A DNA stretch of 64,000 bases from Tenebrionibacter intestinalis. Lineage in GTDB: Bacteria; Pseudomonadota; Gammaproteobacteria; Enterobacterales; Enterobacteriaceae. How positions within the stretch are numbered: the first letter of the stretch is position 1; each line of letters opens with the position of its first letter. The position numbers and the translations under genes are program-made. This document shows, one piece after another, positions 42,129-52,671 of this stretch. The notes below the pieces were generated by a model. It was not told where the DNA came from. It made no database searches and worked only from the letters and a program-made list of their open reading frames with translations. The stretch spans positions 42,326 to 106,325 of the forward strand of contig NZ_JAEPBH010000005.1 of NCBI RefSeq assembly GCF_016632365.1, in the 5' to 3' direction.

Positions 42129-43676
42129 ATGTCGGTTTCTAAAAAACCTATGGTTCTGGTGATTCTGGATGGCTACGGCTACCGCGAAGACCAGCAAGAC
42201 AACGCTATTTCCAACGCCCGCACGCCGGTTATGGATACTTTGTGGCGCCAGCGCCCCCATACGCTGATTGACGCCTCCGGGCTGGAAGTGGGTCTGCCAG
42301 ACCGTCAGATGGGCAATTCAGAAGTCGGTCACGTCAATCTGGGCGCAGGCCGCATTGTTTACCAGGACCTGACGCGCCTGGATGTGGAAATCAAAGAAGG
42401 CGCTTTTTTTGAAAACGCCGTGTTGACCCGCGCTGTGGATAACGCCGTCGCTGCTGGCAAAGCGGTTCATATTATGGGTCTGTTGTCCGCAGGCGGCGTG
42501 CATAGCCACGAAGATCACATCCTTGCTATGGTTGATTTAGCCGCTAAACGCGGCGCAGAAAAAATCTATCTACATGCGTTTCTCGATGGTCGGGATACGC
42601 CGCCACGCAGCGCAGAAGCAACGCTGAAGCGTTTTGAAGATAAATTCGCAAGCCTCGGTAAAGGCCGCGTCGCCTCCATCATTGGCCGCTATTTTGCAAT
42701 GGATCGCGATAACCGCTGGGATCGCGTTGAGCTGGCGTATGATCTGATGACGCTTGCGCAGGGCGAATTCCAGGCCGACAGCGCTGTTGCGGGGCTTAAA
42801 GCAGCTTACGCCCGCGATGAAAATGACGAATTTGTTAAACCTACAACTATCCGTGCCGCAGGCGAAGAGAGCGCGGTTATGGAAGACGGCGACGCGCTGA
42901 TTTTCATGAACTTCCGCGCTGACCGCGCCCGCCAGATCACGCGCGCGTTTGTTAACGCTGAATTTGACGGCTTTAATCGCAAAAAAGTGGTGAAGTTTTG
43001 TGATTTTGTCATGCTAACCGAATATGCCGCGGATATTAAAACCGCCTGCGCTTATCCGCCCAGCGCGCTGCTTAATACGTTCGGCGAATGGATGGCGAAA
43101 CAAGGCAAAACGCAGCTACGTATTTCTGAAACGGAGAAATACGCTCACGTCACCTTCTTCTTTAACGGCGGCGTGGAAGCGCCGTTTAACGGTGAAGAGC
43201 GTATTTTAATTAACTCGCCGAAAGTGGCGACCTATGACCTGCAACCGGAAATGAGTTCTGAAGAACTTACCGGTAAGCTGGTTGCTGCTATTGAAAGCGG
43301 CAAATATGACGCCATCATCTGTAACTATCCGAACGGCGATATGGTAGGCCATACCGGCGTGTTTGACGCTGCCGTAAAAGCCGTGGAAGCGCTTGATCGC
43401 TGCATTGATCAGGTTACCCGTGCCGTGCAAGGCGTTGGCGGCCAACTGTTGATTACCGCAGATCACGGCAACGCAGAGCAAATGCGCGATCCCTCTACCG
43501 GTCAGGCGCATACGGCGCACACCAATCTGCCGGTTCCGCTAATTTATGTCGGCGATAAAACCGTTAAGGCCGTTGACGGCGGTAAGCTCTCCGACATCGC
43601 TCCGACCATGTTAAGCCTCATGAACCTGGAAATCCCGAAAGAGATGACTGGCAAGCCGCTGTTCATCGTGGAATAA
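42129..43676 (+). CDS. gpmI: 2,3-bisphosphoglycerate-independent phosphoglycerate mutase
   Basis: 515 residues. Glycolytic interconversion of 3- and 2-phosphoglycerate with two manganese ions. Metal-site DGYG near 14-17, the phosphorylated Ser in QMGNSEVGH near 63, [17 protein letters not shown] and the C-terminal [11 protein letters not shown] are intact. It is divergent from yibN. envC starts 9 bp after its stop. Confidence 0.97.
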   Translation: MSVSKKPMVLVILDGYGYREDQQDNAISNARTPVMDTLWRQRPHTLIDASGLEVGLPDRQMGNSEVGHVNLGAGRIVYQDLTRLDVEIKEGAFFENAVLTRAVDNAVAAGKAVHIMGLLSAGGVHSHEDHILAMVDLAAKRGAEKIYLHAFLDGRDTPPRSAEATLKRFEDKFASLGKGRVASIIGRYFAMDRDNRWDRVELAYDLMTLAQGEFQADSAVAGLKAAYARDENDEFVKPTTIRAAGEESAVMEDGDALIFMNFRADRARQITRAFVNAEFDGFNRKKVVKFCDFVMLTEYAADIKTACAYPPSALLNTFGEWMAKQGKTQLRISETEKYAHVTFFFNGGVEAPFNGEERILINSPKVATYDLQPEMSSEELTGKLVAAIESGKYDAIICNYPNGDMVGHTGVFDAAVKAVEALDRCIDQVTRAVQGVGGQLLITADHGNAEQMRDPSTGQAHTAHTNLPVPLIYVGDKTVKAVDGGKLSDIAPTMLSLMNLEIPKEMTGKPLFIVE

Positions 43677-43698
43677 TCTTTCCCCATGAGGGGAAAGA
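43677..43698 (+). promoter_or_regulatory. Hairpin enclosing the envC start codon
   Basis: TCTTTCCCC and GGGGAAAGA form a perfect 9-bp stem whose 4-base loop is ATGA, the proposed envC start. The 5' arm is all pyrimidine, so no ribosome site precedes that ATG. Confidence 0.7.
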
Positions 43699-44954
43699 CG
43701 ATTGCTTTATTAACATGGGGCAGGTTCATCAGGCCCGTGATTTACGCCAGCGCGCTTAGCGCTGGCGTATTGTTATATCTGCCTTTTACCTACGCCGACG
43801 ATCGCACGCAGCTAAAGAGTCTGCAGCAGGATATTGCCGCCAAAGAGCGGGCCGTGCGCCAGCAGCAGCAGCGGTACGCCGCCCTGATAGACAGGCTTAA
43901 AGCGCAAGAGAAGGCCATTGCCGCCGTTGCGCGCAGGCTGCGTGAAACACAGAATACGCTCGATCGGCTAAATCGCCAGATTTCTGCAATGAATGCCTCA
44001 ATCGCACGGCTGGAAAAGCAGCGCGCCGTACAGGAGCGCAACCTTGCAGCCCAGCTCGATGCCGCTTTTCGTCAGGGGCCGCACACCGGCATCCAGTTGC
44101 TTTTCAGCAATGAAGAAAGCCAGCGCGGTCAACGTCTGCAGGCCTATTTTGGCTATCTGAATCAGGCGCGTCAGGAAACCATTGCCCAGCTACAGCAAAC
44201 CCGCGCAGAAGTCACCGGTCAACGCGCCGCGCTGGAGGAAAAGCAGTCTCAGCAGCAGACGCTATTGTACAGCCAGCGTGCCCAACAAGCTAAACTTGAA
44301 GAAGCCCGCAACGAGCGTAAAAAAACGCTAAGCAGCCTTGAAACGTCTATACAGAAGGGGCAACGGCAGCTCGGCGTGCTACGGCGCAATGAATCTCAGC
44401 TACGTAACAGCATTGCGCGCGCCGAAGCGGCGGCAAAAGCGCGCGCCGATCGTGAAGCTAAAGAAGCCCGGCAGGTACGAAAACGTCAGCAGGAAGCTAC
44501 CCGCAAAGGCTCCACCTATAAACCCACGGAAAACGAACGCGCGCTCATGGCACGAACCGGCGGCCTGGGCTCTCCGCGCGGCCAGGCGCGCTGGCCGGTC
44601 AGAGGCACGCTACTGCACCGCTACGGCGAGCAACTCCAGGGAGAGCTGCGCTGGAAAGGCATTGTTGTTGGCGCCTCGGAAGGCACGGAAGTACGCGCTA
44701 TCGCCGATGGCCGCGTGATCCTCGCCGACTGGCTGCAGGGCTATGGGCTGGTGGTTGTCGTTGAGCACGGCAAAGGCGATATGAGTCTGTACGGCTATAA
44801 TCAGAGCGCGCTGGTGAATGTAGGTTCACAGGTTCGCGCAGGTCAGCCCATCGCTCTGGTGGGCAACAGCGGCGGTCAGGGCAGGCCGTCACTCTATTTT
44901 GAAATCCGACGCCAGGGTCAGGCCGTAAATCCACTGCCGTGGTTAGGAAGATAG
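43686..44954 (+). CDS. envC: Amidase activator EnvC
   Basis: 422 residues. It activates AmiA and AmiB at the divider ring for daughter-cell separation. A signal peptide (to about residue 38, ending TYADD) precedes long coiled coils (about 40-280) and a LytM/M23 domain (about 310-422). That domain lacks metal ligands (HRYGEQLQGELRWKG, SLYFEIR), as in E. coli EnvC. The ATG at 43686 gives an N-terminus of E. coli-like length. It lacks a Shine-Dalgarno and sits in a hairpin loop, so the start may be coupled to gpmI or lie elsewhere. Confidence 0.93.
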   Translation: MRGKTIALLTWGRFIRPVIYASALSAGVLLYLPFTYADDRTQLKSLQQDIAAKERAVRQQQQRYAALIDRLKAQEKAIAAVARRLRETQNTLDRLNRQISAMNASIARLEKQRAVQERNLAAQLDAAFRQGPHTGIQLLFSNEESQRGQRLQAYFGYLNQARQETIAQLQQTRAEVTGQRAALEEKQSQQQTLLYSQRAQQAKLEEARNERKKTLSSLETSIQKGQRQLGVLRRNESQLRNSIARAEAAAKARADREAKEARQVRKRQQEATRKGSTYKPTENERALMARTGGLGSPRGQARWPVRGTLLHRYGEQLQGELRWKGIVVGASEGTEVRAIADGRVILADWLQGYGLVVVVEHGKGDMSLYGYNQSALVNVGSQVRAGQPIALVGNSGGQGRPSLYFEIRRQGQAVNPLPWLGR

Positions 44955-44955
44955 T

Positions 44956-45900
44956 TTGTTGCAATTTCGTCGCGTTGTTTTTGCTCTGGCCGCGCTGGCG
45001 GCCGCTTCTGCGGATGCAGGAAAACTGGCGTTGGTTATTGATGATTTTGGCTACCGCCCTCATCAGGAAAATCAGATCATTGCGCTGCCTGCACCCATTT
45101 CCGTTGCCGTTTTACCTAACGCCCCGCACGCCCGTGTAATGGCCGAGAAAGCTCACCACGCGGGTCATGAAGTGCTGATCCATTTGCCAATGGCGCCGCT
45201 GAGTAAACAACCTCTTGAGAAAGATACGCTGCGCCCGGAGATGAGCAGCGCGGAAATTGAGCGTATCATCCGTAATGCCGTGAACAACGTGCCTTACGCC
45301 GTTGGGTTGAATAACCATATGGGCAGCGCGATGACATCCAGCCTGTTTGGCATGCAAAAAGTGATGCAGGCGCTGGAACGCTACAATATTTATTTTCTCG
45401 ACAGCGTCACTATTGGCAACAGCCAGGCTACGCGCGCCGCAGCCGGCACCGGCGTTAAGGTCATTAAACGCAAGGTGTTTCTTGACGACAGCCAGAATGA
45501 AGCCGCTATTCGCCAACAATTTAATCATGCGGTTGCGCTGGCGCGCCGCAATGGTTCAGCCATCGCCATCGGGCATCCACACCCCTCCACCATACGCGTT
45601 TTACAGCAAATGATCCCCAGGCTGCCCGCAGATATTAAACTTGTACGCCCAAGCGCCTTATTGAATGCGCCTCAGGCAGGAACAACGCCTTCCGGCGGAC
45701 AGGAACAAACGCCAGCGCTCCGGGAACCCAGCGCGCCACGCAATCCATTTTCTGGCGTGAAGCTTTGCCGCGCAAAATATCCGCCTGCCCCCGTCAACGC
45801 CACGCGTTTCTTTAGCGTAATAAGCGACAGCATCAGCGAAAGCATGCTGGTCAAATATTTACAGCTACAGTGGCAGGGGTGGGATAAGCCGCGCAATTAA
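44956..45900 (+). CDS. yibQ: YibQ: divergent polysaccharide deacetylase family 2 protein
   Basis: 314 residues from a TTG start 1 bp after envC; no ATG is usable before the conserved region. A short signal peptide ends near SADAGK, followed by LALVIDDFGYRPHQENQI, the GHEVLIHLPMAPL segment, LNNHMGSAMT and IAIGHPHPST. The fold is that of polysaccharide deacetylases; the substrate is unknown. The last 60 residues form a Pro-rich tail. envC-yibQ pairing is conserved in E. coli. Confidence 0.9.
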   Translation: MLQFRRVVFALAALAAASADAGKLALVIDDFGYRPHQENQIIALPAPISVAVLPNAPHARVMAEKAHHAGHEVLIHLPMAPLSKQPLEKDTLRPEMSSAEIERIIRNAVNNVPYAVGLNNHMGSAMTSSLFGMQKVMQALERYNIYFLDSVTIGNSQATRAAAGTGVKVIKRKVFLDDSQNEAAIRQQFNHAVALARRNGSAIAIGHPHPSTIRVLQQMIPRLPADIKLVRPSALLNAPQAGTTPSGGQEQTPALREPSAPRNPFSGVKLCRAKYPPAPVNATRFFSVISDSISESMLVKYLQLQWQGWDKPRN

Positions 45901-45923
45901 GCGCATGCCCCTGCCTGCGACAA

Positions 45924-46943
45924 TTATTTGAGAGAAAGCAGCCGACGAACGCCGGTTTTCCTGTTACGCCAGCAGTACAGACGCGTCAGCCACAGTAAAA
46001 CCTGATACCACAGCTTCAGGCTACGCGTGTTGCGCAACATAAGCCGGTGTGTGCCGCTGTTAAATATCTCGTGAATAATTTTTTGCCGCGTCTCTTCATT
46101 CGGCTCTTTGCGTACTGCATGGCATACACGCAGCGCTTCACGCGTTATCTGGTCACGAAACTCCGGGTAAATGGGGATCCTGTCGGCGTAGTCGCGGTTC
46201 ATTTTTTCCAGCAACTGGGTGATTCTTATGTAATGACGCTGATAAGCGACATTCCTGTCGCCGCTGCGACGCTGACGGCTGACCGACTGTTCATGTATAA
46301 AATATTTATAAAGGGGTTGCTGGGTATAACGCACGCGGCGCGCGTTAAACATGAATTCAGTGCTCCATATAATATCCTGATGATGCAAGCCGGGGATAAA
46401 GCGGATACCGGTCTGGTTCAGCAACGTTCGTCGATAAACGCCCATCCAGACGACGTGGGTCCAGCGGCGGGTTGCCAGCGCCGCGCGCAGCCAGTCCGGG
46501 CCGCGCATAACGCCGGTCGAACCCTGGCGTTCGACGGGGATGGAAGGCCAGGTGTGGCCATTGCTGCGTATGCACCAGTCTGAATTACATTGCGCAACAT
46601 CAAGATCGTCTTCCTGCGCCATTTTCATCAGGACTGTATACATATCGGGATAAACAATATCATCCGCATCGACAAAAGCGACGTACTCCCCGGTCGCGGC
46701 TTCCAGTCCACGGTTACGGGCTACTGAAGCGCCGGCGCTGGATTGATGTAATAGCTGGATATGCGCATATTTTTCTGCATAACGTGCGGCGATTTCAGGG
46801 GATTTATCGGTCGAACCATCATTAACAATAATAATTTCCAGCTCAGGATACGTTTGCGCCACTAAAGAATTCATGCAGGCGACAAAATCATCGCCGGCGT
46901 TATAAAGCGGCATAATGACGCTTAATCGTTTAAATTCAGACAT
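45924..46943 (-). CDS. waaH: LPS core glycosyltransferase WaaH (YibD), GT2
   Basis: 339 residues. In E. coli WaaH adds glucuronic acid to heptose III of the LPS inner core when phosphate is low. GT2 features: VIMPLYNAGDDFVACMNSL, IIVNDGSTDKS, ASVARNRGLEAATGEYVAFVDADDIV (DxD) and the catalytic GLHHQDIIWSTEFMF. No membrane helix. It stands alone, convergent with yibQ (23 bp gap). A consensus Pho box was not found upstream, so phosphate control is unproven. Confidence 0.87.
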   Translation of the reverse strand: MSEFKRLSVIMPLYNAGDDFVACMNSLVAQTYPELEIIIVNDGSTDKSPEIAARYAEKYAHIQLLHQSSAGASVARNRGLEAATGEYVAFVDADDIVYPDMYTVLMKMAQEDDLDVAQCNSDWCIRSNGHTWPSIPVERQGSTGVMRGPDWLRAALATRRWTHVVWMGVYRRTLLNQTGIRFIPGLHHQDIIWSTEFMFNARRVRYTQQPLYKYFIHEQSVSRQRRSGDRNVAYQRHYIRITQLLEKMNRDYADRIPIYPEFRDQITREALRVCHAVRKEPNEETRQKIIHEIFNSGTHRLMLRNTRSLKLWYQVLLWLTRLYCWRNRKTGVRRLLSLK

Positions 46944-47192
46944 AAATATTGCTGTTTCCGGTTACCCTTCATATGGATTGTTTTGGCGCTTTGGTACTCA
47001 AAACGCCTTTGCAAACTCTTCTTGTTGAGTTAGGCCTGAACTCAGCGGCGTACTGCCATGACGCAGGTGCGCCAGGTTCAATCAAAGTACAACTAACAAG
47101 CCTGCATCGTTATAAGAGTAACGAACGCAGATAAAGTTTTATATCACCTGAACGAATTTACAACCGACCGTCATTTTCAGATAAAACTTGAT

Positions 47193-47214
47193 AAAAAGGC
47201 CGCAAAACCGGCCT
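47193..47214 (-). terminator. Rho-independent terminator of kbl-tdh
   Basis: On the minus strand AGGCCG / CGGCCT with a 6-base loop and TTTTT, 9 bp past the tdh stop. Confidence 0.88.
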
Positions 47215-47222
47215 GTTCACGC

Positions 47223-48248
47223 TTAATCCCAGGAGAGAATCACTTTCCCGGACTGGCCTGACCGCATGACGTCAAACCCTTGCTGGAAATCATCAACAGA
47301 AAAACGGTGGGTGATAATGGGGGAAAGATCGAGGCCAGACTGAATCAGCGCCGCCATTTTATACCAGGTTTCGAACATCTCCCTCCCATAAATTCCTTTT
47401 ATAAACAACCCCTTAAAGATGATTTTATTCCAGTCGATAGACATTTCCCCAGGCGGAATTCCCAGCATTGCGATACGGCCGCCATGATTCATAGTATCCA
47501 GCATAGTGTGAAATGCCGCGGGCGCGCCGGACATCTCAAGCCCTACGTCAAACCCTTCGGTCATACCCAGTTCAGACATGACATCTGCAAGGTTTTGCTG
47601 GCTTACGTTTATCGCATGCGTTATGCCCATATCGCGTGCCAGCGCCAGACGGTAGTCGTTTACATCGGTGATAGCCACGTTGCGCGCGCCTACATGCTTC
47701 GCCACGGCCGCAGCCATAATTCCAATAGGCCCCGCGCCGGATACCAGTACATCCTCACCTACCAGATCAAATGACAGCGCGGTATGTACCGCGTTACCAA
47801 AGGGATCAAAGATTGACGCGAGGTCGTCGGAGATGTTGTCGGGAATTTTGAATGCGTTAAACGCCGGCAGCACCAGATAGTCGGCAAAGCATCCCGGTCG
47901 ATTAACCCCTACGCCAATAGTGTTGCGGCACAGGTGGGTACGGCCAGCCCGGCAGTTGCGGCAGTGGCCGCAGGTAATATGCCCCTCGCCGGAAACGCGA
48001 TCGCCAATTTTAAAGCCGCGAACTTCCTGGCCTATCCCTACCACTTCGCCTACGTACTCATGGCCGACTACCATCGGCACGGGAATGGTTTTTTGCGACC
48101 ACGCATCCCAGTTGTAAATATGTACGTCAGTACCGCAGATCGCCGTTTTACGGATTTTAATCAGCAAATCGTTGTGGCCCACTTCCGGTTCAGGAACGTC
48201 AGTCATCCAGATGCCTTCTGCGGCTTTCAGTTTCGCTAATGCTCTCAT
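47223..48248 (-). CDS. tdh: L-threonine 3-dehydrogenase
   Basis: 341 residues, equal to E. coli. Zinc-dependent oxidation of threonine to 2-amino-3-ketobutyrate with NAD. Catalytic Cys in [16 protein letters not shown] near 38, [12 protein letters not shown], the structural zinc cysteines [14 protein letters not shown] and the Rossmann [12 protein letters not shown] are all present. It follows kbl by 9 bp and ends at a strong terminator. Confidence 0.97.
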   Translation of the reverse strand: MRALAKLKAAEGIWMTDVPEPEVGHNDLLIKIRKTAICGTDVHIYNWDAWSQKTIPVPMVVGHEYVGEVVGIGQEVRGFKIGDRVSGEGHITCGHCRNCRAGRTHLCRNTIGVGVNRPGCFADYLVLPAFNAFKIPDNISDDLASIFDPFGNAVHTALSFDLVGEDVLVSGAGPIGIMAAAVAKHVGARNVAITDVNDYRLALARDMGITHAINVSQQNLADVMSELGMTEGFDVGLEMSGAPAAFHTMLDTMNHGGRIAMLGIPPGEMSIDWNKIIFKGLFIKGIYGREMFETWYKMAALIQSGLDLSPIITHRFSVDDFQQGFDVMRSGQSGKVILSWD

Positions 48249-48257
48249 CGCTTATCC

Positions 48258-49454
48258 TCAGGAAATGACGCCCAACCGTTTACCGATACGGGTAAACGCA
48301 TCTACCGCGCGCGCGATCTGTTCAGGTGTGTGCGCTGCGGACATCTGGGTACGAATGCGCGCCTGCCCTTTCGGCACGACAGGATAGAAAAAGCCGGTAA
48401 CATATATGCCTTCTTTTTGCAGTTCGCGGGCAAAGGATTGCGCAACAGCGGCATCGCCTAACATTACCGGAATGATGGCATGATCGGCTCCTGCCAGCGT
48501 AAAACCTGCGGCAGTCATCTTTTCACGGAACAGACGCGCGTTACGCCAGAGGCTGTTGCGCAACGCATCGCCAGTCTCCAACATTTCCAGCGCCTTAATG
48601 GAAGCAGAAACAATCGCCGGCGCCAGAGAGTTAGAAAAAAGGTACGGACGTGAGCGCTGGCGCAGCCATTCCACCACATTTTTACGCGCCGCGGTGTAGC
48701 CGCCGGATGCGCCGCCAAGCGCTTTCCCCAGCGTGCCGGTGATAATGTCAACACGCCCCATCACGTCACAATACTCATGCGTACCGCGCCCGTTAGCCCC
48801 AACGAAACCAACCGCATGCGAATCGTCAACCATAACCAGCGCATCGTATTTATCCGCTAAGTCGCAAACGCCTTTAAGATTTGCAATGACGCCGTCCATA
48901 GAAAAAACGCCGTCTGTTGCGATCATAACGTGGCGAGCGCCCGCTTCACGCGCCTCTTTCAACCGGGATTCCAGCTCGCCCATATCGTTATTCGCATAGC
49001 GATAGCGCCTGGCCTTACACAGGCGTACGCCATCAATAATAGAAGCATGGTTCAGGGCATCGGAAATAATGGCGTCTTCTGGCCCGAGCAGCGTTTCGAA
49101 AAGACCGCCATTGGCATCAAAGCAGGAGGAATAAAGTATAGCGTCCTCCATACCAAGAAACGCCGCCAGCGCCTTTTCCAGCGCCTTGTGGCTATCCTGT
49201 GTGCCGCAGATAAAACGTACGGACGCCATACCAAAACCGTGACAATCCATCCCCTGTTTCGCAGCCTCAATCAGCGCCGGGTGATTAGCCAGGCCGAGAT
49301 AATTATTGGCGCAAAAGTTAATAACATGGCTACCGTCGGCAACAGCAATATCCGCCTGTTGCGCAGAAGTGATAATGCGCTCTTCCTTAAACAGCCCCTC
49401 CGCACGCGCTGTATCCAGGCTGGCCGCTAACTGCTGATAAAAATCTTCTCGCAT
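48258..49454 (-). CDS. kbl: 2-amino-3-ketobutyrate CoA ligase
   Basis: 398 residues, equal to E. coli. A PLP enzyme that splits 2-amino-3-ketobutyrate with CoA into glycine and acetyl-CoA. Aminotransferase fold-I features: [21 protein letters not shown] and the PLP Lys in [15 protein letters not shown] near 244. The start MREDFYQQL at 49454 has GGAG 7 bp before; the frame is open 34 codons further. With tdh it forms the threonine-to-glycine pathway. Confidence 0.96.
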   Translation of the reverse strand: MREDFYQQLAASLDTARAEGLFKEERIITSAQQADIAVADGSHVINFCANNYLGLANHPALIEAAKQGMDCHGFGMASVRFICGTQDSHKALEKALAAFLGMEDAILYSSCFDANGGLFETLLGPEDAIISDALNHASIIDGVRLCKARRYRYANNDMGELESRLKEAREAGARHVMIATDGVFSMDGVIANLKGVCDLADKYDALVMVDDSHAVGFVGANGRGTHEYCDVMGRVDIITGTLGKALGGASGGYTAARKNVVEWLRQRSRPYLFSNSLAPAIVSASIKALEMLETGDALRNSLWRNARLFREKMTAAGFTLAGADHAIIPVMLGDAAVAQSFARELQKEGIYVTGFFYPVVPKGQARIRTQMSAAHTPEQIARAVDAFTRIGKRLGVIS

Positions 49455-49685
49455 TTCCATTCTCCAGGCATGGCAAAATACGGCATATTTTACCCAAAAC
49501 CAGGCCCCGTAACGAGACGACGCTTCAGTATGTTTACATTTTGCAGCATAAATCACGCGCTAAAGAACAAGGTTGCCGTCATAACGTCGGCTGTTGGATG
49601 CCGGTCACGGGGATGTGATGGTATGATAAGAGACATTCGCGCCCGGAAATGACCTCCAGGCCCCTATCTTAGAAGGTTAATGCTT

Positions 49686-50618
49686 ATGATCATCGTCACC
49701 GGCGGCGCCGGCTTTATCGGCAGCAACATTGTAAAAGCGCTGAATGAACTCGGCCGTAAAGATATTCTGGTTGTCGACAATCTCAAAGACGGCACCAAAT
49801 TCGTAAATCTGGTTGACCTCGACATCGCTGACTACATGGATAAAGAAGACTTTCTTATGCAAGTGATGGCGGGCGATGATTTTGGCGACATTGAAGCGGT
49901 ATTCCACGAAGGCGCCTGCTCTTCCACTACCGAGTGGGACGGCAAGTATATGATGGACAACAACTATCAGTATTCCAAAGAGTTGCTTCATTTTTGTCTG
50001 GAGCGTGAAATTCCGTTCCTGTATGCCTCATCTGCGGCGACCTACGGCGGTCGTACCAGCGATTTTATCGAGTCGCGTGAGTACGAGCAGCCGCTTAATG
50101 TCTACGGCTATTCTAAATTTCTGTTCGATCAGTATGTACGTGAGATCCTGCCGCATGTTGATTCACAGGTGGTCGGCTTTCGCTACTTCAACGTTTACGG
50201 GCCGCGCGAAGGGCATAAAGGCAGCATGGCAAGTGTGGCGTTCCATCTTAATACGCAGCTAAATAATGGCGAAAACCCGAAGCTGTTTGAAGGCAGCGAT
50301 AGGTTCAGGCGCGACTTTATCTATGTTGGCGATGTCGCCGCCGTCAACCTGTGGTTCTGGCAAAACGGCGTTTCCGGCATCTTTAACTGCGGCACAGGCC
50401 GGGCTGAATCTTTCCAGGCGGTGGCCGATGCCGCGCTGGCGTACCATAAAAAAGGCAAAATTGAGTACATCGCCTTTCCCGATCGGCTAAAAGGCCGCTA
50501 TCAGGCCTTTACCCAGGCAGATTTAACCAATCTGCGCGCTGCGGGTTATAACAAGCCATTCAAAACCGTTGCCGAAGGCGTGACGGAATACATGGCCTGG
50601 CTTAACCGCGACGCATAA
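49686..50618 (+). CDS. hldD: ADP-L-glycero-D-manno-heptose 6-epimerase HldD
   Basis: 310 residues. It makes the ADP-heptose used by WaaC, WaaF and WaaQ. Rossmann GGAGFIGSN near 7-15, catalytic YGYSK near 140-144 and the [16 protein letters not shown] substrate segment are complete. An ATG two codons earlier (49680) also exists; MIIVTGG matches the family start. First gene of the hldD-waaF-waaC-waaL-GT2-waaQ-GT8 series. Confidence 0.97.
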   Translation: MIIVTGGAGFIGSNIVKALNELGRKDILVVDNLKDGTKFVNLVDLDIADYMDKEDFLMQVMAGDDFGDIEAVFHEGACSSTTEWDGKYMMDNNYQYSKELLHFCLEREIPFLYASSAATYGGRTSDFIESREYEQPLNVYGYSKFLFDQYVREILPHVDSQVVGFRYFNVYGPREGHKGSMASVAFHLNTQLNNGENPKLFEGSDRFRRDFIYVGDVAAVNLWFWQNGVSGIFNCGTGRAESFQAVADAALAYHKKGKIEYIAFPDRLKGRYQAFTQADLTNLRAAGYNKPFKTVAEGVTEYMAWLNRDA

Positions 50619-50633
50619 CGGACAATCTGGTTT

Positions 50634-51704
50634 ATGAGAATACTGGTGGTTGGCCCTTCATGGGTGGGCGACATGATGATGTCGCAAAGTCTGTATCGCA
50701 CGCTCAAGGCTCGCTATCCCCATGCGACAATCGACGTGATGGCGCCAGCATGGTGCCGTCCGCTGCTGTCGCGTATGCCCGAGGTAAACGAAGCGATTGA
50801 AATGCCGCTCGGACACGGCGCGCTGGCGCCTGGCGAACGCCGCCGACTGGGCATTAGCCTGCGCGAGCGTTGTTACGATCGCGCCTTCGTGCTGCCTAAC
50901 TCATTTAAATCGGCGCTGATCCCTTTCTTTGCCCGTATTCCGTTACGCACCGGCTGGCGTGGCGAGATGCGCTATGGCCTGCTTAACGATGTGCGCGTCC
51001 TTGACAAACAAGCGTGGCCGCTAATGGTTGAGCGCTATGTGGCGCTGGCCTATGACAAGGGCACAATATTATCGGCAAAAGATCTTCCTCAGCCGCTACT
51101 GTGGCCACAGTTACAGGTCAGCGATGATGAAAAAAGCCAGGTTTGCGCCAGTTTCTCACTGAGCTGTAAACGTCCCATTATTGGTTTTTGCCCCGGCGCG
51201 GAATTTGGCCCGGCCAAACGCTGGCCGCATTATCACTATGCCGCGCTGGCACGAACGCTTATATCCGAGGGGAAGCAAATAGCGCTTTTCGGCTCTGTAA
51301 AGGACCGCGAAGCCAGCGAAGAAATTGTCGCCGCTCTACCTGCAGAAATGCGCTGCTGGTGCCGTACACTGGCAGGTGAAACCCAGCTAGAGCAGGCCGT
51401 CGCCTTAATTGCCGCCTGCGAAGCGGTGGTTACTAACGACTCGGGGCTGATGCACATTGCTGCCGCGCTTGGGCGACCTCTGGTGGCGCTTTATGGCCCA
51501 AGCAGCCCGGATTTTACGCCACCGCTGTCTAACAAGGCGCGCGTTATCCGCCTAATCAAGGGTTATCTCAAAATTCGACAGGGCGATAAAGAAAGCGGCT
51601 ATCATCAGAGTCTGATTGATATCAAACCGCAGCAGGTGCTGGACGAGCTACATGATTTATTACAGAGCGGGGGACGCATAACGGATGCGAGTGTTGATCG
51701 TTAA
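50634..51704 (+). CDS. waaF: ADP-heptose:LPS heptosyltransferase II
   Basis: 356 residues, slightly longer than E. coli. A GT9 enzyme adding the second heptose of the inner core at the inner face of the membrane. MRILVVGPSWVGDMMMSQSLY, the FCPGAEFGPAKRWPHYHYAAL donor site and VTNDSGLMHIAAALGRP are visible. The last residues (GGRITDASVDR) overlap waaC by 20 bp, accounting for the extra length. Confidence 0.96.
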   Translation: MRILVVGPSWVGDMMMSQSLYRTLKARYPHATIDVMAPAWCRPLLSRMPEVNEAIEMPLGHGALAPGERRRLGISLRERCYDRAFVLPNSFKSALIPFFARIPLRTGWRGEMRYGLLNDVRVLDKQAWPLMVERYVALAYDKGTILSAKDLPQPLLWPQLQVSDDEKSQVCASFSLSCKRPIIGFCPGAEFGPAKRWPHYHYAALARTLISEGKQIALFGSVKDREASEEIVAALPAEMRCWCRTLAGETQLEQAVALIAACEAVVTNDSGLMHIAAALGRPLVALYGPSSPDFTPPLSNKARVIRLIKGYLKIRQGDKESGYHQSLIDIKPQQVLDELHDLLQSGGRITDASVDR

Positions 51705-52653
51705 AACGTCTTCTATGGGAGATGTGCTTCACACGTTACCTTCGTTAACCGACGCCGCTCAGGCAATTAACGGCATTCGTTTCGACTGGGCGGTCGAAGA
51801 GGGATTTGCGCAGATTCCCGGCTGGCACAGCGCGGTAGAGCGAGTGATTCCCGTTGCGCTGCGACGCTGGCGTAAAGCGTGGTTTTCGGCGCCGGTCAAA
51901 AAAGAGCGGCAAGCCTTCAGGGAAACGCTGCAATCTGTACGCTACGATGCCATAATTGATGCGCAAGGGCTGGTAAAAAGCGCAGCGCTGGTAACGCGTC
52001 TTGCCAGAGGGATAAAGCACGGAATGGACTGGCAAAGCGCGCGTGAACCCCTGGCCTGCCTTTTTTACCAACGCCGTCATCCTGTCCCCAGGGCGCAACA
52101 TGCCGTTGAACGTACGCGTGAATTGTTTGCTAAAAGCCTCGGGTACCACAAGCCGCAAGCAAAGGGCGACTATGCTATCGCCCACGCTTTTTCGCACGAT
52201 CGGCATGCTGACGCAGCAAATTACGCAGTATTCCTGCATGCCACTACGCGTGACGATAAACACTGGCCGGAAGCGCGCTGGCGAGAGCTGATTGCGCTAA
52301 TGGCGTCCACAGGCTTACGTATCAAACTGCCCTGGGGGGCGCCTCATGAAGAAGCACGAGCAAAACGGCTGGCTCAGGGATTTGACTATGTTGACGTACT
52401 GCCACGGATGAGCCTTGCAGAGGTGGCGCGGCTGCTGGCAGGCGCTAAATTTATTGTGTCGGTAGATACCGGGCTTAGCCACCTTGCAGCGGCGCTTGAC
52501 CGCCCCAATGTGACGCTATATGGTCCAACCGACCCTGGGTTGATTGGCGGATATGGAAAAAATCAGTATGCGTTGATTAGCGAAGATCTGAAAATGTCAT
52601 CGACGTATGCAGACTCAGTGAACAATTTGCTCTTACGTTTGAATATCATATAA
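51685..52653 (+). CDS. waaC: ADP-heptose:LPS heptosyltransferase I
   Basis: 322 residues. A GT9 enzyme adding the first heptose to Kdo2-lipid A. N-terminal MRVLIVKTSSMGDVLHTLPSLTDA, HATTRDDKHWPEARW and VSVDTGLSHLAAALDRPNVTLYGPTDP define it. It overlaps the end of waaF and precedes waaL by 18 bp. Confidence 0.96.
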   Translation: MRVLIVKTSSMGDVLHTLPSLTDAAQAINGIRFDWAVEEGFAQIPGWHSAVERVIPVALRRWRKAWFSAPVKKERQAFRETLQSVRYDAIIDAQGLVKSAALVTRLARGIKHGMDWQSAREPLACLFYQRRHPVPRAQHAVERTRELFAKSLGYHKPQAKGDYAIAHAFSHDRHADAANYAVFLHATTRDDKHWPEARWRELIALMASTGLRIKLPWGAPHEEARAKRLAQGFDYVDVLPRMSLAEVARLLAGAKFIVSVDTGLSHLAAALDRPNVTLYGPTDPGLIGGYGKNQYALISEDLKMSSTYADSVNNLLLRLNII

Positions 52654-52671
52654 CTATTCCAGAGTCTTATT

